Assembly (NCBI RefSeq): GCF_030866805.1
Contig: NZ_CP133019.1
Coordinates: 1,736,001-1,800,000, forward strand
DNA from: Microbacterium terrisoli
Lineage (GTDB): Bacteria > Actinomycetota > Actinomycetes > Actinomycetales > Microbacteriaceae
DNA length: 64,000 nucleotides
Direction of reading: 5' to 3'
In this document: positions 31,999-41,166 of the stretch, one piece after another
Numbering within the stretch: position 1 is the stretch's first letter
How the letters are laid out: each line of letters starts with the position of its first letter
Made by a program: the position numbers and the translations under genes
The notes under the pieces: model-generated
Databases searched by the model: none
What the model was told of the DNA's origin: nothing
Seen by the model: the letters and a program-made list of their open reading frames with translations, nothing else

Positions 31999-34900
31999 GT
32001 GGCCTCGGCAGATCGCGCATCGGGCCTGACCGCGCTCGCGCGCGTCGGCTTCACGCGGCTCGCCGAGGCCGACCAGTGCCTGAGCGAGCTGGTCGAGCTG
32101 ACAGGCGCTGATCGGGAGGCGCAGGTCACGGCCGCGGCGATCGCCGCTGACCCGGATGCGGCACTGGACGGGCTGCTTCGCGTCGCCCGGCGCGATGCCT
32201 CCCCGGTACGCGCCGCCTTGGGCACCGCGGCGGGGCTGGTGACGGTCTGGGCGGTGCTGGGGGCGTCGTACGGCTTCGCGGACTTCTATCTGCGGCATCC
32301 TGAGGAACTCGCCGATCTGGCCACGCCGCGAGACGCTCTGCCCACCGCCGACGAGCTGCGCGGGCAGCTGTTGGATGCCGTGGCCGCACGCGACGGCTTC
32401 GCTGCGGTCGGCGACGACGCCGCGTGGTCGGCGCTGAGGGTGCGCTACCGGCGGATGCTGGCGCGCATCGCGGCGTTCGACCTGCAGAGCTCTGACCCGG
32501 TCGAGGCGGTCGCCGACGTGTCGGTGGCGCTGGCCGACGCCGCCTCGGCGGCGATGGAGGCATCCCTCGCGGTGGCCCGCACACGAGTGGCACGCGGCGG
32601 CGCGGTCGGTCTGTTCTCTCGCGAAGAGGTCGCCGCGACCCGTCTTGCGATCATCGGTATGGGCAAGTGCGGCGCGCGGGAGCTGAACTATGTCAGCGAC
32701 GTCGACGTGATCTTCGTCGCCGGGATCGGTGAGACCGCCACGGGCGCCGTCGGGGCGCCCAGCGAGGGGCGGGCCATCGACATCGCCACGCGCCTGGCTG
32801 TGCAGACCATGCGCGGCATCTCGGGAATGGAGATCGAGCCGCCGCTGTGGGATGTCGATCCCAATCTGCGCCCCGAGGGCAAACAGGGCGCGCTGGTGCG
32901 CACGCTCGAGTCCCACCTGACGTATTACGACCGCTGGGCGCACAGCTGGGAGTTCCAGGCGTTGCTGAAGGCCCGAGAGATCGCCGGCGACCCGGCGCTG
33001 GGCGCCGAGTACGTCGCCGCCGTACGGGAGCGGGCGTTCCAGAGCGCGTCGCGTGAGAGCTTCGTCGACAGCGTTCAGCAGATGCGCGAGCGGGTCACCG
33101 ACAACATTCCCGACGACGAAGTCGCCTATCAGCTCAAACTCGGTCCCGGTGGCATCCGCGACGTGGAGTTCACGGTGCAGCTGCTCCAGCTCGTGCACGG
33201 TCTGACCGACCCGGCGATCCGACAGCGTGGCACCCTGGCGGCGCTGTCGGCCCTCGTGGAGGAGGGCTACATCGGCCGCACCGATGCTGCCGCCTTCGAT
33301 CACGATTACCGCGTGCTGCGGGTGCTCGAGCATCGCGTGCAGCTGCGCGGACTGCGACGGACGCACCTGATGCCTCAGGCGGTCGAAGAGCGCCGTGTGC
33401 TGGCACGGGCGAGCGGGCTCGCTCCCAGCGCCGACGGCGTGTGGGAGGTCTGGGAGCAGGTCAAGCGCGAGGTGCGCGACATCCATGTGCGACTGTTCTA
33501 CCGGCCGCTGCTGTCGGCTGTGGCGGCGCTGCCCGAGGAGGGGCGCAGCCTCTCGGCTGTGCAGGCACATGATCGGCTGGCTGCGATCGGGTTCACCGAC
33601 CCGGCCGGGGCCCTGCGGCATATCGCGGCGCTGACGGCGGGCATCAGCCGGAAGGCCACCATCCAGCGGCACCTGATGCCGATTCTGCTGCAGTGGTTCG
33701 CCGACGGGGTGGACCCCGATGAGGGGCTGCTCGCCTTCCGTCGGATCGCCGACCGCCTGGGCGAGACCCCGTGGTTCCTGCGCATGCTGCGCGATTCTTC
33801 CGCCGCCGCAGAGAACCTCACCAGGGTGCTGTCGGGCTCGCGTTACATCGGCGCTCTCATGGAATGGATACCCGAGTCGGTCGCGTGGCTCGACGACGCC
33901 GCACAGCTGCGTCCGCGCGGGGCGGAGGCGCTGGCGCAGGAAGCTGCGGCGATCCAGACCCGGCACCGCGGCATCGGCTCGGCGATGCGCGCCGTGCGCG
34001 CGCTGCGACGCCGCGAACTGCTGCGGACGGCGATGGGCACGGTGCTGGGGACCCTCACGCTCGAAGAGCTCGCGCGGGCGCTGACGGCGATCACCGATGT
34101 CACGCTGCAGGCGCTGTTGCGCGCCGTGTACCGGGATGCGGTGCCCGACGAGGATGCCGCTCTCGAGTTCGCCATCATCGGAATGGGCCGCTTCGGCGGC
34201 CAGGAGCTCGGCTTCGGGTCGGATGCCGACGTTCTTTTCGTGTACCGCGCCGAGGGACTGGATCCCGAACGCGGTCGGACTCTGGCGATGCGCCTGGTAG
34301 CGAGCCTGCGCGAGCACGCGGAAGATCAGCGGGCCCCGTTCGACCTCGACGCCGACCTGCGGCCGGAGGGACGCAACGGCCCGATCGTGCGTTCGCTGGA
34401 AGCGTATCGCGAGTACTACCGGCGCTGGGCGGTGTCATGGGAGGCGCAGGCGCTGCTGCGTGCACGCCCAGTCGCCGGCGACGAGCAGCTCCTGGCGGAC
34501 TTCATGGCCATGGCCGACGCCGTGCGCTACCCGGCGGACATCGATGACAATGCCATCCGCGAGATCAAGCGCATCAAGGCGCGCGTCGAGTCCGAGCGGC
34601 TGCCGCAAGGGGCCAGTCCCGACCGGCATCTCAAGCTCGGTCCGGGCGGGCTCAGCGACGTGGAGTGGCTCGTGCAACTGCTCCAGCTCGAGCACGCGCA
34701 CGAATTCGCTGACCTGCGGACGACCTCGACCCTGACCGGGCTCGATGCCGCCACGGCCGCAGGCCTGATTCCGCGCGCCGGTGCGCAGCGGCTTGCTGAG
34801 GCGTGGCGGCTGGCGAGCCGGCTGCGCTCGGCCAACACGCTGCTCAGCGGCCGCACCGCCGATGTGCTGCCGGCCGATCGTCGGCAGCTCGATGGCATCG

Positions 34901-35007
34901 GCCGGCTGCTGGAGCTGCCGCCGAGGTCGGCGACCGCGGTCGAAGAGGGCTGGATGCGGGCTGCCCGCCGCGCGCGCCGCGTGTTCGAGAAGCTGTTCTA
35001 CGGCTGA
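31999..35007 (+). CDS. glnE: Bifunctional glutamine synthetase adenylyltransferase/deadenylase
   Basis: 1002 residues with two nucleotidyltransferase halves. The N-terminal half has GMGKCGARELNYVSDVDVIF and LKLGPGGIRDVEFTVQLLQL. The C-terminal half repeats the pattern with GMGRFGGQELGFGSDADVLF and LKLGPGGLSDVEWLVQLLQL. The N half removes and the C half adds AMP on the GlnA1 tyrosine in response to nitrogen status. It starts at a GTG seven bases after glnA2 and converges on glnA1, so the enzyme, its target and an untargeted paralogue lie together. Confidence 0.96.
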   Translation: MASADRASGLTALARVGFTRLAEADQCLSELVELTGADREAQVTAAAIAADPDAALDGLLRVARRDASPVRAALGTAAGLVTVWAVLGASYGFADFYLRHPEELADLATPRDALPTADELRGQLLDAVAARDGFAAVGDDAAWSALRVRYRRMLARIAAFDLQSSDPVEAVADVSVALADAASAAMEASLAVARTRVARGGAVGLFSREEVAATRLAIIGMGKCGARELNYVSDVDVIFVAGIGETATGAVGAPSEGRAIDIATRLAVQTMRGISGMEIEPPLWDVDPNLRPEGKQGALVRTLESHLTYYDRWAHSWEFQALLKAREIAGDPALGAEYVAAVRERAFQSASRESFVDSVQQMRERVTDNIPDDEVAYQLKLGPGGIRDVEFTVQLLQLVHGLTDPAIRQRGTLAALSALVEEGYIGRTDAAAFDHDYRVLRVLEHRVQLRGLRRTHLMPQAVEERRVLARASGLAPSADGVWEVWEQVKREVRDIHVRLFYRPLLSAVAALPEEGRSLSAVQAHDRLAAIGFTDPAGALRHIAALTAGISRKATIQRHLMPILLQWFADGVDPDEGLLAFRRIADRLGETPWFLRMLRDSSAAAENLTRVLSGSRYIGALMEWIPESVAWLDDAAQLRPRGAEALAQEAAAIQTRHRGIGSAMRAVRALRRRELLRTAMGTVLGTLTLEELARALTAITDVTLQALLRAVYRDAVPDEDAALEFAIIGMGRFGGQELGFGSDADVLFVYRAEGLDPERGRTLAMRLVASLREHAEDQRAPFDLDADLRPEGRNGPIVRSLEAYREYYRRWAVSWEAQALLRARPVAGDEQLLADFMAMADAVRYPADIDDNAIREIKRIKARVESERLPQGASPDRHLKLGPGGLSDVEWLVQLLQLEHAHEFADLRTTSTLTGLDAATAAGLIPRAGAQRLAEAWRLASRLRSANTLLSGRTADVLPADRRQLDGIGRLLELPPRSATAVEEGWMRAARRARRVFEKLFYG

Positions 35008-35023
35008 GCGCGGCGGTGGGATG

Positions 35024-35061
35024 CCGAAGGCCCGACGGGACGGATCCCGCCGGGCCTTCAG
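35024..35061. terminator. Bidirectional terminator between glnE and glnA1
   Basis: A stem of about 17 bp (CCGAAGGCCCG-CGGGA with TCCCG-CGGGCCTTCAG, one mismatch) and a 4-base loop between the convergent stops. Confidence 0.8.
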
Positions 35062-35071
35062 CATCCATCGA

Positions 35072-36496
35072 TCACACGCCGTAGTACAGCTCGTACTCGA
35101 AGGGGTGCGGCCGCTGCGAGAGCGGCTTGATCTCGTTCTCGACCTTGTACTCGATCCACGTCTGGATCAGCTCTTCGGTGAACACGCCCCCCGCCGTGAG
35201 GAACTCATGGTCGGCCGCGAGGGCGTCCAGCGAGTCCTGCAGCGAGTTCGGTACCTGGGGAATGCCCTTGGCCTCCTCGGGGGGCAGCTCGTAGAGGTCC
35301 TTGTCGATCGGCTCGTGCGGCTCGATGCGGTTCTTGATGCCGTCCAGACCCGCCATCAGCTGCGCGGCGAAGGCGAGGTACGGGTTGCCCGAGGCATCCG
35401 GCGCGCGGAACTCGATGCGCTTCGCCTTCGGGCTCGTGCCCGTGAGGGGGATGCGGATGGCGGCCGACCGGTTGCCGGCGGAGTAGACGAGGTTCACGGG
35501 GGCTTCGAAGCCCTTGACCAGACGGTGGTAGCTGTTCAGCGTCGGGTTGGTGAAGGCCAGCACCGACGCGGCGTGCGTGAGCAGTCCGCCGATGTACCAG
35601 CGGGCGACGTCGCTCAGGCCCGCGTAGCCCTTCTCGTCGTAGAAGAGCGGCTTGCCGTCCTGCCACAGCGACTGGTGGGTGTGCATGCCCGAGCCGTTGT
35701 CGCCGAACAGGGGCTTGGGCATGAAGGTCGCGGTCTTGCCCCACAGCTCAGCGGTGTTCTTGACGATGTACTTGAACTTCAGGATGTCGTCGGCGGCGTG
35801 CACCATCGTGTCGAAGCGGTAGTTGATCTCCGCCTGCCCGCCCGAGCCCACCTCGTGGTGCGCGCGCTCGAGCACGAGCCCGGCATCGATCAGCTTGAGG
35901 CTGATGTCGTCGCGCAGATCGGACTGCTTGTCGACAGGGCTGACCGGGAAGTAGCCTCCCTTGAACGGCGTCTTGTTGCCGAGGTTGCCGCCTTCTTCGT
36001 GTCGCCCCGTGTTCCAGGCGCCCTCTTCGGAGTCCACGGAGTAGAAGCTGGTGTTCTGCTTCACCTCGTAGCGGACGTCGTCGAAGATGTAGAACTCGGC
36101 CTCGGGGGCGAAGAACGCGGTGTCGGCGACACCGGTGGACGCGAGGTACTTCTCCGCCTTCTTCGCGACCTGACGGGGATCCTTGCCGTACACCTCGCCG
36201 GTGCGCGGGTTGTAGATGTCGAAGATCATGATCAGCGTCTTCGCGTCGCGGAACGGGTCGAGGTAGGCCGACGTCACGTCCGGGATGAGCTGCATGTCGG
36301 ATTCGTGGATGCTGGCGAAGCCACGGATCGATGAGCCGTCGAACATCTGCCCGACGCTGAAGAAGTCCTCATCGACCGACGACGCCGGGATGTTGAAGTG
36401 CTGCTGGACACCCGGCAGATCCGTGAAACGGATGTCGAGGAACTTGACGTCCTCTTGCTTGATGTAGGCCAGCACTTCTGCGGGGTCACGGAACAT
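35072..36496 (-). CDS. glnA: Glutamine synthetase, type I-beta (GlnA1)
   Basis: 474 residues. It contains [71 protein letters not shown], and the adenylylation loop [14 protein letters not shown] with the target Tyr. It makes glutamine from glutamate, ammonia and ATP and is the main assimilatory enzyme. Control by GlnE, encoded convergently next door, is expected from the Tyr loop. GGAGAG precedes the ATG. No hallmark operator could be read upstream. Confidence 0.97.
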   Translation of the reverse strand: MFRDPAEVLAYIKQEDVKFLDIRFTDLPGVQQHFNIPASSVDEDFFSVGQMFDGSSIRGFASIHESDMQLIPDVTSAYLDPFRDAKTLIMIFDIYNPRTGEVYGKDPRQVAKKAEKYLASTGVADTAFFAPEAEFYIFDDVRYEVKQNTSFYSVDSEEGAWNTGRHEEGGNLGNKTPFKGGYFPVSPVDKQSDLRDDISLKLIDAGLVLERAHHEVGSGGQAEINYRFDTMVHAADDILKFKYIVKNTAELWGKTATFMPKPLFGDNGSGMHTHQSLWQDGKPLFYDEKGYAGLSDVARWYIGGLLTHAASVLAFTNPTLNSYHRLVKGFEAPVNLVYSAGNRSAAIRIPLTGTSPKAKRIEFRAPDASGNPYLAFAAQLMAGLDGIKNRIEPHEPIDKDLYELPPEEAKGIPQVPNSLQDSLDALAADHEFLTAGGVFTEELIQTWIEYKVENEIKPLSQRPHPFEYELYYGV

Positions 36497-36605
36497 GTAC
36501 TCTCCAGTTCGACGGAAATCGGTGCCCTCGGGGCGTTCTTGAACCTAGCCATGTCGCGTTGCCCGGTCGTATCCCACGTGTTTCCGGCATGTTACACGGA
36601 CGTCG

Positions 36606-36617
36606 TAGGCTGGTGAT
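36606..36617 (+). promoter_or_regulatory. -10-like element for leaderless RDD gene
   Basis: TAGGCT at 36606-36611, six bases before the GTG. Confidence 0.5.
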
Positions 36618-37046
36618 GTGCCCGACGCGACCCCTTCAGAGTATCCCGGCCAGCGTTTGGGCCTTCCGGCCACAGGGCCAGGAAGCATCGGCCGCTTGGG
36701 TCGGCGCCTGGGAGCACTGGCGATCGATGTGGCGACCGCGGCCGTGGTCGGCTACGCGTTCTTCCACAGCACCGACCCCGTCACCGGGCTGCTGGTGGCC
36801 GATCCGTGGGCGGCCAACATCATCTTCGCGATCGTGCAGATCGTGTTCATCCCCACCATCGGCGGCAGCCCGGGGCACCGGCTGGTCGGCATGCGCGTGG
36901 TGCGGACGCCCGGCGGCTGGGTCGGGTTGTGGCGGCCGATCGTGCGCACGGCGCTGCTGTTCCTGATCATCCCCGCACTCGTCTGGGATTCAGACCAGCG
37001 CGGGTTGCACGACAAGGCCGCGGGAACGGCACTGATCCGGGCCTGA
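36618..37046 (+). CDS. RDD family membrane protein
   Basis: 142 residues. It opens with a hydrophilic N-terminus, then RLGRRLGALAIDVATAAVVGY, where the RDD motif is represented by R-x-G-A-L-x-I-D, followed by three hydrophobic spans and the closing LHDKAAGTALIRA. RDD proteins are small membrane proteins of poorly known function, some tied to ion tolerance. GTG 36618 follows TAGGCT at leaderless spacing. It converges on the DUF4191 gene. Confidence 0.87.
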   Translation: MPDATPSEYPGQRLGLPATGPGSIGRLGRRLGALAIDVATAAVVGYAFFHSTDPVTGLLVADPWAANIIFAIVQIVFIPTIGGSPGHRLVGMRVVRTPGGWVGLWRPIVRTALLFLIIPALVWDSDQRGLHDKAAGTALIRA

Positions 37047-37073
37047 CACCGACCGTGGCGGCGGTCGGGCGTG

Positions 37074-37784
37074 TCAGCGCGGCCGCGGTGCGCGCGCGCG
37101 CAACGGGTCGATGCCCTTGGGGATGGGCAGCGAGGCAAGGGACTGCGACACCGAGTCGATCCGCTTGATGACCGCGGCCTGCGTCGCGCGGTTGATGGCC
37201 TTGGGCAGCTTCTTGATCTTCTTCGACAGATCCGCGATCGCCACGTCACCGTCGCCGTGCCCGACGTACAGAACCGTCACCGGCACGCCGCTGGCCACGC
37301 GCTTGACCTTCGATCGCTCTTCATTGACCAGACGGGTCAGGCGCCCGCGGGCGCCTTCTCCGACGATGACGACGCCGCCGCGGCCCACAGCCCGGTAGAC
37401 GGCCTCCTGTGTCTTCGGGTTCACACCCACAGGTGTGTCGCTGGCCGCCCAGCTGCGGCCGAGGGATGTCGACAGGACGTGACCGGTCGCTCCCGGTCGT
37501 CCGTCGATCTTCTGGTACATCGCGCTCGTGGACAGACGCGTCATCACCATCAAGCCGGCGAGCACGCCGAACAGCAGGCCGGTGAAGCCCCAGAGGATGA
37601 CCGACCACACCGCAACCGGCGGCAGGAGGAAGCCGATCAGGACGCCGACCCAGATGCCGACGATCAGAATGCCGATCAGCGCCCAGGGCAGCCAGGGGAA
37701 CACGTCCTTCGTGAACGTGAAGAGAGACGTGAGCTGCTTGAAGAAGTTGGGCTTCTTCTCGGGCTGGGGACTGCGTGCGGCCAT
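37074..37784 (-). CDS. DUF4191 family membrane protein
   Basis: 236 residues. A short basic N-terminus precedes two transmembrane spans (WLPWALIGILIVGIWVGVLI and a second ending LLFGVLAGLMVM). A soluble C-terminal domain of about 150 residues contains YQKIDGRPGATGHVLSTSLG and DTPVGVNPKTQEAVYRAVG, which identify DUF4191, a conserved actinobacterial family without known function. It is commonly found near glnA and lipoate/2-oxo acid dehydrogenase genes, as here. ATG 37784 is preceded by TAGGCT seven bases upstream. Confidence 0.88.
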   Translation of the reverse strand: MAARSPQPEKKPNFFKQLTSLFTFTKDVFPWLPWALIGILIVGIWVGVLIGFLLPPVAVWSVILWGFTGLLFGVLAGLMVMTRLSTSAMYQKIDGRPGATGHVLSTSLGRSWAASDTPVGVNPKTQEAVYRAVGRGGVVIVGEGARGRLTRLVNEERSKVKRVASGVPVTVLYVGHGDGDVAIADLSKKIKKLPKAINRATQAAVIKRIDSVSQSLASLPIPKGIDPLRARAPRPR

Positions 37785-37797
37785 GCCCTCCAGCCTA
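37785..37797 (-). promoter_or_regulatory. -10-like element for leaderless DUF4191 gene
   Basis: TAGGCT on the minus strand at 37792-37797, seven bases before the ATG. Confidence 0.45.
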
Positions 37798-37899
37798 CCT
37801 TTTGCATCGGCTCCTCCCCAGCCGAGGACGAGTCGCCTGTCGTGCACAGTTTGCGGCGCCGTGCCTTCCCGGTGCATCGCACTCGGTCACACTGGCTGC

Positions 37900-39258
37900 A
37901 TGGTGTCTGTGATCTCGCCGCCGGACCGTGTGACGCTGCCGGCCGGTCCGCGTCCCGTGCGCACCGTCACGCCGCCCGAGAGCCCGTGGCCTGCCGTCCT
38001 GGCGCAAGGCGCCGACGGGGCGCCCTGCCTGCTGGTGTCCGCCGACGCGGTGCCCGACTCGCCGAGCCTCCTGAGCGATGCCGGTGGGCATCTCGCGGTC
38101 CCCGACGACCTGGTCCGCAGCGAAGACGGCCACGTGCTGGTGATGCCGATGTGCGTGCGCCGAGTCAGCGAGTTCCTGCAGGAGCGCGACGATGCGTCGG
38201 CGCCGCTGTCGGACGGCGAGGCGGTCACCCTCGCCGTGAGCGTTGCCCGGGGCACGGTGGCGGTGCTCACCTCCATGGCCGCCGATGAGTGCGCGACGGG
38301 GGAGTGGTGGCTCTCGGACGACGGTCGTCCGCTCCTGGTGCTCGGCGAGGGCGCTGATGTGCGCACGGCCGCGCAGGAGATGCTGACCCTGATCGCGGAG
38401 GGCTGCCGCACGGATGCCGGCGGCGTGCGTGCGGCGGTGACCGCGTCGGCCGCGCTCGTCACCCGCGACGCCGGCCTCGGGCACGCACTCGACGAGGCCG
38501 AACGGCTGCTTTTCGCCGTGGCCGCAGCGGAGCCGCTGGCCACCGCAGTGCTCGCGCCGGCTCGTGCGCGCCGGGTCTCGGTCACTCGGGATGATGGCCT
38601 CCCACCCTCGGATGCGCGCCCGGGTCGCACGTGGGCTGCGCTGGTGCCGCACGTCGACTCGGAACTCGGTGAGATCCTCTCGCGCATCGGCATGGCCGTA
38701 TGGCGGCGCGTGCGGGCCGACCGCCCGAGGACCGACGCGGTACGCTCGCACCGGCGCCCGCTGCTATGGGCGGCCGGGGTGGTCGCCGCTGTGATCAGTG
38801 TGGGGCTTCTCTGGCCTCAGGGGTCCGAAGCGCCGGCCGCGGCTGGAACCGGGGAGCAGGCATCGTCGGGCCCGTATGCGACGCCGGTGACGGATCCCTC
38901 CAGGTCACCGTCGGCGAGAGCTCACACGTCGACATCCGGCGATGGGCGGGCGGTGGATGCTGCGCGCAGTGCCAAGGCCTCGGATGCCGCGCCTGCGCTG
39001 TTGAGTCGGTGGACGGGGTGCGCCGACGCCGCGTGCCGCGGACGTCTGCAAGAAGACCCGGATGCCGTATGGCGGGGCGGGGCGGCCGGCCTGCCGGCTG
39101 CGCAGCGCACCCTGACGATGCTCGATGACTTCGGGGACGTCGCAGTCCTGCGTGCCCATGCGACGTCGGGCGTCGAGCCCGATCAGCTCGTGGTCATCGT
39201 GCACAGGGACGACTCATGGCTGCTGCGCGACATCCAGAATGTCGCTCAGCAGCCATGA
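37900..39258 (+). CDS. Single-span membrane protein of unknown function
   Basis: 452 residues. The first 280 or so are cytoplasmic by the positive-inside rule and hold patterns such as GEWWLSDDGRPLLVLGEGADVRTA and LTLIAEG, faintly like a degenerate kinase-type or regulatory fold. One transmembrane span (LLWAAGVVAAVISVGLLW, about residues 287-304) follows. A Ser/Ala/Thr-rich linker then leads to an outside domain with two Cys (WTGCADAACRG) and the ending DDSWLLRDIQNV. I cannot assign a family. It lies between DUF4191 and sucB, without an obvious operon. Confidence 0.75.
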   Translation: MVSVISPPDRVTLPAGPRPVRTVTPPESPWPAVLAQGADGAPCLLVSADAVPDSPSLLSDAGGHLAVPDDLVRSEDGHVLVMPMCVRRVSEFLQERDDASAPLSDGEAVTLAVSVARGTVAVLTSMAADECATGEWWLSDDGRPLLVLGEGADVRTAAQEMLTLIAEGCRTDAGGVRAAVTASAALVTRDAGLGHALDEAERLLFAVAAAEPLATAVLAPARARRVSVTRDDGLPPSDARPGRTWAALVPHVDSELGEILSRIGMAVWRRVRADRPRTDAVRSHRRPLLWAAGVVAAVISVGLLWPQGSEAPAAAGTGEQASSGPYATPVTDPSRSPSARAHTSTSGDGRAVDAARSAKASDAAPALLSRWTGCADAACRGRLQEDPDAVWRGGAAGLPAAQRTLTMLDDFGDVAVLRAHATSGVEPDQLVVIVHRDDSWLLRDIQNVAQQP

Positions 39259-39285
39259 GCCCGACGGTATCGGCGCCGGATCGGT

Positions 39286-41085
39286 TCAGATGCCGAGGTT
39301 CGCGTCGAACGCTGCCGCCTCCAGGCGCGTGCTCACTGCGGCGAGGAATCGCGCGGCGTCGGCTCCGTCGATGATGCGGTGGTCATACGACAGTGCGAGG
39401 TAGACGTACGAGCGGACGGCGATGGCGTCTACCCCGTCGACCTTCACGATCCCCGGCCGCTTCACGACGATGCCGGTGCCCAGGATCGCCGACTGCGGCA
39501 GGAAGACCACCGGGGTGTCGAACAGCGCACCGCGCGAGCCGGTATTGGTCAGCGTGAACGTCCCACCGGCCAGCTCGTCGGGCTTGAGCTTGTTCTCGCG
39601 CGTGCGGGCCGCCAGGTCTGCGATCTCGTGGGCGATCTGCGCGATGCTCTTCGTGCCGGCATCGTGGACGACCGGCGTGAGCAGGCCGCGGTCGGTGTCC
39701 ACCGCGATCGACAGGTTCTCGGATGCCGGGTAGACGATCTGATCGCCTTCGACGGTCGCGTTCACGATCGGGAAAGCCTGCAGAGCCTCGGCGGCCGCCA
39801 GAGCGAAGAACGGCAGGAAGGAGAGCTTGTTGCCGGTCTTGGCCAGGAAGTCGTCCTTGACGTGGTCGCGCAGTGCGGCCAGAGCCGTCACATCGACCTC
39901 GACGACCGTCGTCAGCTGGGCGGTCTGCTGCATCGAGGCGACCGCGCGTTCGGCGAGCACCTTGCGCAGACGCGTCATCGGCTGCGCGGTGCCGCGCAGA
40001 GGCGAGACCTCGACAGGGGCAGCCGCTGCGGCAGCAGCAGACGGGGCAGCCATCGCCTCGGCCGCGCGAAGCACGTCCTCCTTGCGGATGCGTCCGCCGA
40101 CGCCTGTTCCATGGACGGTTGACAGGTCGACGTCCTGCTGCGCGGCCAGACGGCGCACCAGCGGGGTGACATACGTCGCCTCGTCGTCGGTGGTCGCCGT
40201 TCCCGCAGGAGCGGGCGTCGCGGGCGCGGCAGCCGGAGTGGCGGGGGCTGCCGGAGCAGGAACCGCCGAGGCGGGGACGGCAGCAGCAGGCGCTGCCGGA
40301 GCGGGAGCGGCAACAGCGGGCGCGGCAGGCTGCGCGGGAGCAGGCGCGGGCGGCGCCGCGGGGGCAGTAGGCGCGGCTTCCGCGGGCGCTGCCGTCTCGG
40401 CCGGCGCAGCTGCGGCAGCACCACTGCCGATGCGGCCCAGCACCGAACCGACCTCCACCGTCTCGTCCTCGGCGACCAGGATCTCCTGCAGGATGCCGGC
40501 CAGCGGCGACGGGATCTCGGTGTCGACCTTGTCGGTGGAGATCTCCAGCAGGGGCTCGTCCACCGCGACCTCGTCGCCGACCTGCTTGAGCCAGCGGGTG
40601 ACGGTGCCTTCGGTGACGCTCTCGCCCAGCTCAGGGAGGACGATGTCCTTGCCGGCCGAAGCGGGAGCGGTTGTCGTCGGTCCTGCGGCGGCGCCAGCCT
40701 CTTCGGGCGCCGGAGCCGGTGCGGCCGGTTCCTCGGCAGCAGGCGCCTCTGGCTCGGCGGGCTGCTCGGCACCGGACTGCTCAGCGCCGGACTGCTCGGC
40801 CGCCGAAGCCTCAGCGGCGGAACCCTCGGCGGGCGCGCTCGTTCCGGTGCCGTCGCCGATGCGCGCGAGCACCGCACCGACCTCGACGGTCTCGTCTTCG
40901 GCGACCATGATCTCTTCGAGCACGCCGCTGACCGGCGACGGGATCTCGGTGTCGACCTTGTCGGTGGAGATCTCGAGCAGACCCTCGTCCTCGTTGACCG
41001 TGTCTCCGACATTCTTGAGCCAGCGGGTGACCGTTCCCTCTGTGACGCTCTCGCCGAGCGCGGGGAGGACCACGGATGTGCTCAT
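39286..41085 (-). CDS. sucB: 2-oxo acid dehydrogenase E2, dihydrolipoamide succinyltransferase type, two lipoyl domains
   Basis: 599 residues. There are two lipoyl domains (about residues 1-77 and 147-224), each with ISTDKVDTEIPSP; the first lipoyl lysine is K43. Long Ala/Pro-rich linkers join them to a peripheral-subunit binding domain (YVTPLVRRLAAQQDVDLSTV) and the catalytic acyltransferase, with YDHRIIDGADAARF near the end. It carries acyl groups between E1 and E3. In actinobacteria the same E2 can serve the pyruvate and 2-oxoglutarate complexes. AAAGGAG precedes the ATG, and lpd lies upstream on the same strand. Confidence 0.94.
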   Translation of the reverse strand: MSTSVVLPALGESVTEGTVTRWLKNVGDTVNEDEGLLEISTDKVDTEIPSPVSGVLEEIMVAEDETVEVGAVLARIGDGTGTSAPAEGSAAEASAAEQSGAEQSGAEQPAEPEAPAAEEPAAPAPAPEEAGAAAGPTTTAPASAGKDIVLPELGESVTEGTVTRWLKQVGDEVAVDEPLLEISTDKVDTEIPSPLAGILQEILVAEDETVEVGSVLGRIGSGAAAAAPAETAAPAEAAPTAPAAPPAPAPAQPAAPAVAAPAPAAPAAAVPASAVPAPAAPATPAAAPATPAPAGTATTDDEATYVTPLVRRLAAQQDVDLSTVHGTGVGGRIRKEDVLRAAEAMAAPSAAAAAAAPVEVSPLRGTAQPMTRLRKVLAERAVASMQQTAQLTTVVEVDVTALAALRDHVKDDFLAKTGNKLSFLPFFALAAAEALQAFPIVNATVEGDQIVYPASENLSIAVDTDRGLLTPVVHDAGTKSIAQIAHEIADLAARTRENKLKPDELAGGTFTLTNTGSRGALFDTPVVFLPQSAILGTGIVVKRPGIVKVDGVDAIAVRSYVYLALSYDHRIIDGADAARFLAAVSTRLEAAAFDANLGI

Positions 41086-41166
41086 GGGTATGTCTCCTTT
41101 TAAAGCCGATGTCGTCTCTAGCTTACTGATGCCGTGACGCTTGCCGACGTCGCGGCCGGGACGCGG

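Noticed and set aside
31897..34317. An 806-codon open frame on the minus strand
   Set aside because: It lies wholly opposite glnE, whose motifs are unmistakable. High GC keeps antisense frames open, and the translation is Arg/Gln/His-rich without any domain.
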